From assembly GCF_900115245.1 (NCBI RefSeq), contig NZ_FOVT01000018.1:49808-113807 (forward strand): a DNA stretch of 64,000 nt. The letters run 5' to 3'. Position 1 is the stretch's first letter, and every line of letters begins with the position of its first letter. Source of the stretch: Mesorhizobium sp. NFR06. GTDB lineage: Bacteria; Pseudomonadota; Alphaproteobacteria; Rhizobiales; Rhizobiaceae. Of the stretch, positions 40,511 through 48,800 are shown piece by piece. The translations under genes were made by a program, and so were the position numbers. Below the pieces are notes generated by a model. That model saw only the letters and a list, made by a program, of their open reading frames with translations. It did no database searches and was not told the DNA's origin.

Positions 40511-41169
40511 CTACGCTCTCCCCGGTAATCGTCGAGCGCGCCGACATCGACCGAATCGAACCGCTCGCGGATGCGGAACAGGAACACGCCGATGACGATG
40601 AAGGCGATCAGGATCGAGAAGGCGACACTGATCTCGACGACCAGCGGCATGCCCTTGGCGCCGGTGGCGGCCAGCACCAGGCCGTTCTCCAGCGACATGA
40701 AGCCGACGACCTGGCTGACGGCGTTGCGCCTTGTGACCATCACCAGGAGTCCCAGCAAGATGATCGACAGCGCGAAGGCGAGGTCCTCGCGGGCCAGCGG
40801 GTCGGCCTCGGGCGTCACCCTGAGCATCAGCACCATGGACAGCGTCACCAGCCCGATGCCGGCAAGCATGGTCGGGCCGATGCCGACGGCGGTCTCGATG
40901 TCGCGGTGGATGCCGAGCCGCTGGATGATGCGATGCAGCCCGACGGGGATGATGATCGCCTTGAAGACCAGCGCGATGGCGGCGGTGATGTAGAGATGGT
41001 GCGCGTCCTGGATATAGGCCTGCCAGGCCACCGAGAGCGCCAGCACGACCGCATGCAGCGCAAAGACGTTGATCAGCGCGAACAGGCGGTCCTGGTAGAG
41101 CATCATGAAGGAGATCAGCACCAGGCTGCCGGCGAGCAGATGGGCGATATCGAAGGTGAGACCGTTCAT
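40507..41169 (-). CDS. hyfE: Hydrogenase-4 subunit E-like membrane protein
   Basis: This 220-residue membrane protein resembles HyfE, a NuoK-related subunit with about seven helices. SLENGLVLAATGAKGMPLVV includes the conserved glutamate. The start is the ATG at 41169, which shares its last base with the hyfC-like stop (TGATG). A GTG one codon earlier is the alternative. It is translationally coupled at both ends. Confidence 0.9.
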   Translation of the reverse strand: MNGLTFDIAHLLAGSLVLISFMMLYQDRLFALINVFALHAVVLALSVAWQAYIQDAHHLYITAAIALVFKAIIIPVGLHRIIQRLGIHRDIETAVGIGPTMLAGIGLVTLSMVLMLRVTPEADPLAREDLAFALSIILLGLLVMVTRRNAVSQVVGFMSLENGLVLAATGAKGMPLVVEISVAFSILIAFIVIGVFLFRIRERFDSVDVGALDDYRGERR

Positions 41170-42125
41170 CACAGGCTCCGCGAGACGAACAGCAACAGCG
41201 TGCCGAGCAGCGCCAGCATGAGCGCCGCGCCAAGGAAGTCCGGCACGCGGAAGACGCGCATCTTGGCGACCGCCGTCTCGAACACGGCAAGCAGGATGGC
41301 AAGCACGGCAAGCTTGATCAGATAGGCGGCGGCGCCGATGGCCAGCGCTTTCGGCCCCGCCCCGGCGCCCGCCAGCCCCCAGGGCAGGAAGACGCAGGAG
41401 ATCAGCGACACGTACAGCACCAGCTTGAGGAAGCTGGCGAGTTCGATCATCGCCAGATGGCGGCCGGAATACTCCAGGATCATCGCCTCATGCACCATGG
41501 TGAGTTCCAGATGCGTCGCCGGATTGTCGACCGGTACGCGGGCATTCTCGGCGATCGCCACCATCACCAGGGCGATCAGCGACATGCCGAGCGACACCCG
41601 CAGTCCGACCTGCGGCGATCCCATGAAGGCGGCGACCGTCGAAAGCTGCGTGGCGCCGGCCACCAGCGCCAGGCTGAACACGATGAGCAGCATCGCGGGT
41701 TCGGCCAGCGAGGCGATCATGACCTCGCGGCTGGCGCCGATGCCGCCGAAACTGGTGCCGACATCCATGCCGGCCAGCGCCTGGAAGAAGCGCGCGCTGC
41801 CGAGCAGCGCCACGATGACGATGAGATCGGCGGCCCAGCTGAACTCGAGGCCGGTGGCGAACGTCGGAACGAGCGCCGCCGCGACCCATGTGGCGGCAAA
41901 GATCAGGTAGGGCGTCACGCGGAACAGCCAGGACGCATTGTCCGCCAGCACCACCTCCTTGCGCATCAGCCTGATCAGGTCGCGATAGGGCTGGATCAGC
42001 GCAGGTCCTTGCCGCCTGACCAGCCTCGCCTTCACCTTGCGCACGAAGCCGATCAGAAGCGGCGCCAGCAGAAGCACCGAAAGCATCTGCGCGCCCTGCA
42101 CGGCCAGCTCGAAAATCACGGCCAT
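41169..42125 (-). CDS. hyfC: NuoH-like / hydrogenase-4 subunit C-like membrane protein
   Basis: This 318-residue NuoH family subunit links the membrane and peripheral arms. Signatures are VKARLVRRQGPALIQPYRDL near the N-terminus and AENARVPVDNPATHLELTMV with the conserved glutamates later. The ATG at 42125 overlaps the hyfB-like stop by ten bases. Although the frame is open up to 42443, that part runs through hyfB and is not translated as this protein. Confidence 0.93.
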   Translation of the reverse strand: MAVIFELAVQGAQMLSVLLLAPLLIGFVRKVKARLVRRQGPALIQPYRDLIRLMRKEVVLADNASWLFRVTPYLIFAATWVAAALVPTFATGLEFSWAADLIVIVALLGSARFFQALAGMDVGTSFGGIGASREVMIASLAEPAMLLIVFSLALVAGATQLSTVAAFMGSPQVGLRVSLGMSLIALVMVAIAENARVPVDNPATHLELTMVHEAMILEYSGRHLAMIELASFLKLVLYVSLISCVFLPWGLAGAGAGPKALAIGAAAYLIKLAVLAILLAVFETAVAKMRVFRVPDFLGAALMLALLGTLLLFVSRSL

Positions 42126-44134
42126 AGCGCCAGCACCAGAAGCAGGATGACGAGGTAGAGGAAGACCAGCGTCAGATAGCGTCGGATGGTCAGGAACTGC
42201 AGGTGATTCAGCCGCTCGGTGGCGAAATCGATCGCGCCGGTGATCGGCTGGTAGAAAATCTCCCAGGCGACATCGTGCATATCCACCTTGAGGCGCGCCG
42301 GTTCGAGGGAGCCCGGCGCCGGCATTTCCACCGTCTCGCGGGCGCGGAACGCGAAGCCGCCGAAGACGCGGCGAATCGGCTGCGCGAAGCTGACGGCCGT
42401 ATATTGCGCGGCGGGCACCGCGTCGGCGAAGCCGCACCCCCATGCCGGACCGCGGCGCAGCGCGTGCGAGGCGAAGCGGTGGATGACGAAGGCCGCGAGC
42501 GAGGCCGAGATGGTGATGAAGACGAACACCAGCAGGCCGTTGTAGGAGCTGCGGCTCTCGGCGATCGGCACGATCGACAGCCAGGGCTGCGCCGTCTGCA
42601 CCGGCATGCGGTCGCCGATCAGCGAAAGCGTCACCGGCGACAAGCCGTCGATGACGAAGCCGGGCAGAATGCCGGCGAGCAGACAGAAGGCGGCAAGCAC
42701 GGCCATCGCCGCCAGCGACCAGCGGTCGACCTCATGCGCCCGTTCCACCACCGGCGATCGCACCCGGCCCAGGAAGGTGATGCCGAACGCCTTGACGAAG
42801 CAGGCCACGGCCAGCGCCGCGGCCAGCGCCAGCATGCCGCCGACCGCGGGCACGATGACCTTCAACCCCCAGTGCGGCAGCTCGGGGCTCTGCAATATCG
42901 CCTGGAAGGCAAGCCATTCGGAGGCGAAGCCGTTGAACGGCGGCAGCGCCGAGATCGAGACGCAGCCGAGGAGGAAGACGAAGCTGGTCACCGGCAGGCG
43001 ATGGATGAGGCCGCCCAGCTTCTCCATATCGCGCTCGCCGGTCGCCGTCAGCACGGCGCCTGCGCCGAAAAACAGCAGGCTCTTGAAGAAGGAATGGTTC
43101 AGCACGTGGAAGAGCGCCGCGGTGAAGGCCAGCGCCGCCACCGACGGCATGGCGTTCGCCTTGAACGCCAGCGCCAGGCCGAGGCTGGCGAAGATGACGC
43201 CGATGTTCTCGATGGTCGAATAGGCCAGCAGCCGCTTGAGGTCTTTTTCCATCAGCGCGTGCAGGATGCCGAGGACCGCCGTCACGCCGCCGATGAGAAG
43301 CACGGCTATGCCCGACCACCATGCCGGCTCGCCAAGCAGGTCGAAGACCACGCGGATGAAACCATAGACGGCGACCTTCGTCATGATGCCGCTCATCAGC
43401 GCCGAGACGTGGCTGGGTGCTGCCGGATGGGCAAGCGGCAGCCAGGCATGCAGCGGCACGAGGCCGGCCTTGGAGCCGGCGCCGAGCAGCATGAGGCCGA
43501 GCACCGCGCCGGCGGCGAACCGCCCGGGATGCGCCACCCGCATTGTGTCGAATGCATAGCTTCCGGTCGGCCCAGCCAGCAGGCCGAAGGCAAGCAGCAG
43601 CGCCAGCGTGCCGAAGCTGGCCATCACCAGGTAGATGGTGCCGGCCCGTCTGTTGGCCGCGTCGCTGTGATGCGCCATGACCAGCGCCCAGGAGGCGAGC
43701 GACATGAACTCCCACGACAACAGGAAGCTGAAGGCGTCGTCGGCCAGCACGACCAGGTTCATGCCGGCGAGGAATGCCGGATAGAACGGCAGCACACGGT
43801 GCGGCGCGGATTCGTGCCGGCCGTAGCCAAGTGCGTAGAGGCTGGTGACGGCGCCGCCCAGATTGACGACGACGAGAAAGAACGCCGACAGGCCGTCGAG
43901 ACGAAACCGGGCGCCGGTCCAGGGCAGGCCGAGCGGCAAGGTGATGGCGGACACCTCGCCGGGGCTGCCGGCGAGATGGCCCGCTATGGTGACGAGCAGC
44001 GCGGCAGAGATGACAAGCGCCGCGCCATAGATCAGACGCGTCGCATAGACGAGCCGGCTGGCGGCCACGGCCAGGATGGCTGTTCCTAGAAGCGCGGCGG
44101 GACCGCACAGCAGAAGGGCCACGGTCGAATTCAC
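42116..44134 (-). CDS. hyfB: Hydrogenase-4 subunit B-like antiporter subunit
   Basis: This 672-residue, largest membrane subunit is of the NuoL/HyfB type. It has the conserved GAGSKAGLVPLHAWLPLAHP and MEKDLKRLLAYSTIENIGVI, long C-terminal helices and a final membrane anchor. It starts with a GTG that overlaps the XRE-regulator stop as GTGA at 44131-44134. In Ehr and group-4 complexes two antiporter-like subunits (B and F) occur together, as here. Confidence 0.94.
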   Translation of the reverse strand: MNSTVALLLCGPAALLGTAILAVAASRLVYATRLIYGAALVISAALLVTIAGHLAGSPGEVSAITLPLGLPWTGARFRLDGLSAFFLVVVNLGGAVTSLYALGYGRHESAPHRVLPFYPAFLAGMNLVVLADDAFSFLLSWEFMSLASWALVMAHHSDAANRRAGTIYLVMASFGTLALLLAFGLLAGPTGSYAFDTMRVAHPGRFAAGAVLGLMLLGAGSKAGLVPLHAWLPLAHPAAPSHVSALMSGIMTKVAVYGFIRVVFDLLGEPAWWSGIAVLLIGGVTAVLGILHALMEKDLKRLLAYSTIENIGVIFASLGLALAFKANAMPSVAALAFTAALFHVLNHSFFKSLLFFGAGAVLTATGERDMEKLGGLIHRLPVTSFVFLLGCVSISALPPFNGFASEWLAFQAILQSPELPHWGLKVIVPAVGGMLALAAALAVACFVKAFGITFLGRVRSPVVERAHEVDRWSLAAMAVLAAFCLLAGILPGFVIDGLSPVTLSLIGDRMPVQTAQPWLSIVPIAESRSSYNGLLVFVFITISASLAAFVIHRFASHALRRGPAWGCGFADAVPAAQYTAVSFAQPIRRVFGGFAFRARETVEMPAPGSLEPARLKVDMHDVAWEIFYQPITGAIDFATERLNHLQFLTIRRYLTLVFLYLVILLLVLALWP

Positions 44135-44442
44135 GCCAGGCTCCCGCCCGGTTCAGCTTCGTTGCCGCCGGCTTCGGACGACTTGGCCGGATCGAACCCG
44201 GCCTTCAGCCGCACGCCGCGGCCGCCGCCCTGGCTGACCGCGCCTTCGCCGATCAGCTCGATGCCGGCCACATCGAGCGCCGCGATCAGCTTCATCAGCG
44301 AATCGACGTTGCCCCGGATGATCGAGCCGCTGGCTTCCATGCGCTGGATCGTCGGCACCGACAGGCCGGACAATTCGGCGAGCCGCCGTTGATCGATGCC
44401 GAGCAGCGATCTGGCGGCGCGCAATTGCGGTGCGGTTATCAC
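44131..44442 (-). CDS. XRE-family helix-turn-helix regulator, first gene of the Ehr operon
   Basis: This 103-residue protein has one Cro/CI-type helix-turn-helix (TAPQLRAARSLLGIDQRRLA, ELSGLSVPTIQRMEASG) and a short C-terminal tail. The stop overlaps the start of the hyfB-like gene, so it is transcribed and coupled with the complex. Palindromes at 44485-44512 and 44522-44536 upstream are candidate operators for autoregulation. Its placement at the head of the operon suggests it sets expression of the whole complex. Ligand unknown. Confidence 0.88.
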   Translation of the reverse strand: MITAPQLRAARSLLGIDQRRLAELSGLSVPTIQRMEASGSIIRGNVDSLMKLIAALDVAGIELIGEGAVSQGGGRGVRLKAGFDPAKSSEAGGNEAEPGGSLA

Positions 44443-44484
44443 CGGCGACTCTCTGGTTCACTTCTGAAATATGAGGTCTCGGTG

Positions 44485-44536
44485 CTGTAGCCTACATTAA
44501 AATGTCCTACAGTCAATGATTGATGTTTTAAACATC
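44485..44536. promoter_or_regulatory. Nested palindromes upstream of the XRE/Ehr operon
   Basis: CTGTAG (44485-44490) and CTACAG (44507-44512) are reverse complements that flank a second palindrome ACATT-AA-AATGT (44494-44505). A third, GATGTTT-T-AAACATC, lies at 44522-44536. All are AT-rich and 43-95 bases upstream of the XRE start, a plausible promoter/operator. No -10/-35 pair was assigned. Confidence 0.55.
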
Positions 44537-44687
44537 GATACTGATGGCATGTCGCCGCGGCCCGGGGCGCAAGACCTCGTGATTGCCATCAGCCCGGATT
44601 CCGCGCCCGGGTGCTGCGGCCGCAGATACACGCCCGGACGGCAGCAACGGATCACCAATCAGGCCAGGAACGGCAGCGCACTCACGC

Positions 44688-45338
44688 TTAGGCGGTGTAA
44701 GCCAGCGCCAGGATTCGTGGGGAAGTGGTGAAGCGCACCGTCAGTCGCCGGCCTGAGCAAGTGACGGCTTCGCCGGATTCGAAATCGATGGCGATGTCCT
44801 CAAAACCGAGCACCCGGCCGTCGAGCGGAAACGACGCTTTGTAGGCCGCCTCCTTGACCGCGAACAGAATGCGGCCGCCCAGCTTTGCATCGAGATCGCC
44901 CAGGCGGTCTTGCGGCGCCGCTACCATGGCTCGAAGCTCGTCAGGCAATGGCGAGGCAGGCTCGATATCGACGCCGACGCTTCGGACCGCCTCCGATCGC
45001 GCGGCGACCGCCACGGCGATCTCGTCGTCATGCGCAATCGAACCGACAATGCCAGCCGGCCACACAGGCTCTCCCAGTTCGCCGCGCAATACCGCGAGAT
45101 CCTTGCACCCCAGGCGCCGCAGCAACTCGTGCGCGACCCGGCGGCCCGCCCCGGTAGCGGCGCGCGTCCTGCGGTCGCGTGTCGCGATGGAAGCGCGTTC
45201 CCCGGGCAGGATGTGCTGTTCGTCTCCGGCTTGGATTTGACGGCAACCGATGCCGAGGCCGGGCGGCGCGAGGCGGGTCAACGCCTGCTCAATGGCGCGT
45301 TCGATGCTTGCGGACGAGCCCTTGGGCCGGATGTCCAA
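44688..45338 (-). CDS. 4'-phosphopantetheinyl transferase, EntD-like
   Basis: This enzyme attaches the phosphopantetheine arm of CoA to a serine of carrier proteins. It shows GVDIE (D124, E126), the magnesium site, and KEAAYKA (K162, E163, K167) near the end, with SIAHDDEIAVAV before. At 216 residues it resembles EntD/Sfp-type enzymes. It starts four bases after the GNAT stop, in the same operon as the NRPS-like gene whose carrier serine S584 it should activate. Confidence 0.92.
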   Translation of the reverse strand: MDIRPKGSSASIERAIEQALTRLAPPGLGIGCRQIQAGDEQHILPGERASIATRDRRTRAATGAGRRVAHELLRRLGCKDLAVLRGELGEPVWPAGIVGSIAHDDEIAVAVAARSEAVRSVGVDIEPASPLPDELRAMVAAPQDRLGDLDAKLGGRILFAVKEAAYKASFPLDGRVLGFEDIAIDFESGEAVTCSGRRLTVRFTTSPRILALAYTA

Positions 45339-45342
45339 TGCT

Positions 45343-45813
45343 TTATCCGCCCAGTTCCAGGTCGGCGATCATCTCGCCGTCTTCGTCCAGTCCTCGCTCG
45401 ACGAAACCGAAGCCGGCATATAGCCGGCGCGCCGCCTCGTTTTCCGGCTCATAGCAGATCGAAACACGGCGGATACGGCCGAGCCGCGCAATCTCTTCCA
45501 GCAGCTTGGCGACTGCGGCGCTGCCAAGACCTTTGCCCTGCTCGCGACGGTCGATCATCAAGCGATAGATGATCGCTTCGTCGTCGTCCTCGGGCGCGCT
45601 GTACATCAGAAATCCGACGACACGACCGGCGGCGACCACGGCCCGGGCGATCGCCTCGTCGTCCTGCCGGGCCTCCGCAAGCGATTCGGCGTTGGAGGCG
45701 ACGAAGCCTTGCTGCTGCGGCAACAGTTCGAGCGCCAGTATCGCCGCCCGGTTGCCCTTGCCGACGGGCTCCAGGGCAACCGGGTATTCGCGCATGCCGG
45801 CGCGGCTGGTCAC
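45343..45813 (-). CDS. GNAT family N-acetyltransferase
   Basis: This 156-residue protein has the acetyl-CoA loop RREQGKGLGSAAVAKLLEEI and the end NEAARRLYAGFGFVERG, classic for GNAT. The start GTG at 45813 overlaps the NRPS-like stop as GTGA. It could acetylate the product of the NRPS-like protein, for example an amino group of a basic residue, or protect against it. The substrate is not known. Confidence 0.88.
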   Translation of the reverse strand: MTSRAGMREYPVALEPVGKGNRAAILALELLPQQQGFVASNAESLAEARQDDEAIARAVVAAGRVVGFLMYSAPEDDDEAIIYRLMIDRREQGKGLGSAAVAKLLEEIARLGRIRRVSICYEPENEAARRLYAGFGFVERGLDEDGEMIADLELGG

Positions 45814-48800
45814 GAGGCGTGTCCGATTTCCATGGCCCGGGCATCGATCGGTGTCACGACGCCGTAAAGCTTCGCCGGGTTGCCGCGCCAGACCGTGTTC
45901 GGCTCGAGGACCTCGCCCTTCATGACGAAGCAGTCGACGTCCGCCACGGATCCCTCGCCCATCACCACAGCGTAGTGAACGAAGGCGGACGGCGCCAGCG
46001 TGCAGCCGTTGCCGATGCGGATGTAATCGGACTTGAACGCGCCTTCCTCAAGCGAGTGAGCCTGGATGACGCAGCCCTCGTTGAGGGTCACGTCGTCGCC
46101 GATCTCCACCAGCGACCGCTCGGTTATGATGCTGCCGCCGTCATAGAGGCGCAACCCGACCTTCACACCCAGCATGCGCAGGATGAGCGGCCGGAACGGC
46201 GTGCCGGTGAACAGGCCCATGATCGGTGAATCGGACAGCTTCCAGTGACGTTCATGCCGCCAGAAAACGGGGTCGTAGATCGTCGCCATTCTCGGCTTCA
46301 GCCGGCGGAAGCCGAGGCTGGCGCGTTCGAGGAAGATGTAAAACGGGATGCCGATCGCCGTGGTCAGCGTCACCGCCACGAACAGCGCCGTCTGCGCCCA
46401 TTCGCTGTAGTAGTTGAGCGCGCGGTCCCAGATGGCGAGCGTCAGGAACAGGATCAGCCACTGCGCCGCCACGAACATCATAGCGGTGACCAGATTGTGC
46501 AGGTTCTTCAGCGGCAGGCGGCGGTTCCGCTCCTTGTCGGAGATCAATCCGAGAAGTTCCTTGTCGCGATTGACCATGCGCGGAATTTCGAAGGGTGGCG
46601 AGCCCAACAGCCCGACATTCTCGCGCATCGGGCCGTCGACCGGAACGTGGACCTTGGTCCCGAGCAGGCAATTGTCGCCGGCGCGCGAATCCGGTGAATA
46701 GATGATGTTGTTGCCGAAGAAGTTGCGTTCGCCGACGCGCGTATGCTCGAGGCGGAAGGAGTTGGCCGACTTCTGCATGTTGACCATGAACAGACCGTCG
46801 GACACCATCGTATGCGAGCCGATCTCGCTCAACTGCGGGTTTTCGTGCCGCTGGTTGGTGCCGAAATTCGAGCCGGTCTGATCCACCTTGTTCAGCCGCC
46901 ACCCGATGGCGCGCAGGTAGTAGATGATGGCGGAGCTGTCGCCGAACAGCACGTTCAGCAGCCGCACGTTGCTGATCAGCTCCAGCATCGTTTGCAGCCA
47001 GTAGTGGAACCCGTAGAGCGAATAGTTCCGGCCTGGCTTCAGCAGCAGGTTGAACAGCCGCGGCACGATGGCCGCCAGCAGCACCCCGCCGACGATGAAG
47101 CCCGCCACCGTGACCGTGGTGCCGATCGCCACGACGCCGATGGTTTCCTCATAGTCGTCGCCGACATTTTCCCAATAGGCGTGGAACAGCAGCGGGAATG
47201 GCGTGACGATCGCGAAAAGGATGAAGAGCTGGATCGCCTCGTAGATGAAGCGGCGAGCCCTCGACAGCGGGACATTGGGAACGGTGCAGTAATCGGCCTC
47301 GGTCGGGATCGCCGGCGATCCGTGCCAACGCTCGCCGGCCGGGATGGCCTGTCCGCGATGCAGCGAGGAGGCATGGCCGAGCTGGGCGCCGTCACCCATG
47401 CGGGTGCCGATGTCCAGGGCCGAGCCAACGCCGACGAAGGCATTGTTGCCGATGCTTACAGGCCCGGTATGGATGTAGCCCGCCTGGGCGCGGAAACCGA
47501 GGATCGTTGAATCCTTGCGCAGGATGGAATTGTCGCCGATGCTGATCAGGTCGGTGCAGACCGGAACGGCTCTGCACTCGATGACCGTGCGGTGGCCGAG
47601 CCGCGCGCCGAGCAGGCGCAAATAGAGGCTGTAGAGCGGACTGCCGCGGAACAGCACGACCGGCGCGCTGCGGACCAGCGTCTTGACGACCCAGAAGCGA
47701 TAGTAGCGCCAGCCCCAGATCGGGAAGGTTTCGGCCTTCCAGCGGCCGACCAGCAGCCATTTGGCGACGATGGCGAAGCCGCTCAACCCGAAGAACACGC
47801 CGGCGGACAGAAGCACGCAGCGCAGATAGAGAGCCGCCGGGTCGTCCAGAGCGTCATAGACCCAGTTGAGCCCGTCATTGATCGCCCACAGCGCGAGATA
47901 GCTGTAGGCGGCGTAGAACAGCAATTGGCCGAATCCCGTTGCCCAGATGGCAAAATTGGAGGCGCGGTGCGTCAGCATGGGTTCGCTTGCGGCGACTGCG
48001 GCCATCTGCGGCGCCCGCAGATGCTCGGCGAGCTTCGCTACCGTAGGGTGCAGGTAAATGTCTCGCATGGACGTCGTCGACCAGGCCTTGCGCGAGCGGA
48101 TGCGCGCGCAGAACCGGGCCATCAACAAGGAGTTCGCGCCGAGATCGTCGAAGAAGTGATCCTCGATCGAGATGTCCTCGAACTTCAGCACGTCGGCCAG
48201 CGTGTCGACGAGGAACTTCTCGTCCTCGTTGCGCGGGTCGATCATCGCATGGCCGGCGGCGACGCGGGCGCTGGTCGGCTTAGGCAGTTTCCTCAAATCG
48301 ACCTTGTTGGAAACGGTCATCGGGATCGCCGGCAGCTGCTCCAGATAGGCTGGCACCATGTAATCGGGCAGCCGTCGTTTGAGCTCCTGCACCAGTGCCG
48401 TGCGGTCCACGCCGTCGCCGCCGCTCTTGGGAGCATAATAGGCGACCAGCTCCGTGCGCTCGGGCTCGATCTCCCACGTCGTGACCGCGGCCTGCGCGAT
48501 GCCCGGCTGATCCAGGAGCACGGCCTCGATCTCGCCTAGTTCGATGCGGTAACCGCGGATTTTCACCTGTGTGTCGATGCGGCCGTGATATTCGATATCG
48601 CCCTTGTCGTTGATGCGGCCAAGGTCGCCCGTACGATAGATGCGGCCGCTGGGGTTGTTGGGCAGGCCGATGAAATCGTTGATGAATCGCTGTTCGGTGA
48701 GCTCCGGCCGATTGAGATAGCCGACCGCCACGCCCATGCCGCCGATGCAGATCTCGCCTAGCTGGTCGCCGCTCAGCACCCGCGGCTTTTCAGGGTCGAG

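Noticed and set aside
42203..44089. 628-codon frame opposite the hyfB-like gene
   Set aside because: Shadow of a conserved membrane subunit, with charged low-complexity content.
36970..44134. A true formate hydrogenlyase or NADH dehydrogenase
   Set aside because: The nickel ligands are absent in the large subunit and no formate dehydrogenase, NuoE/F/G or maturation genes are present.
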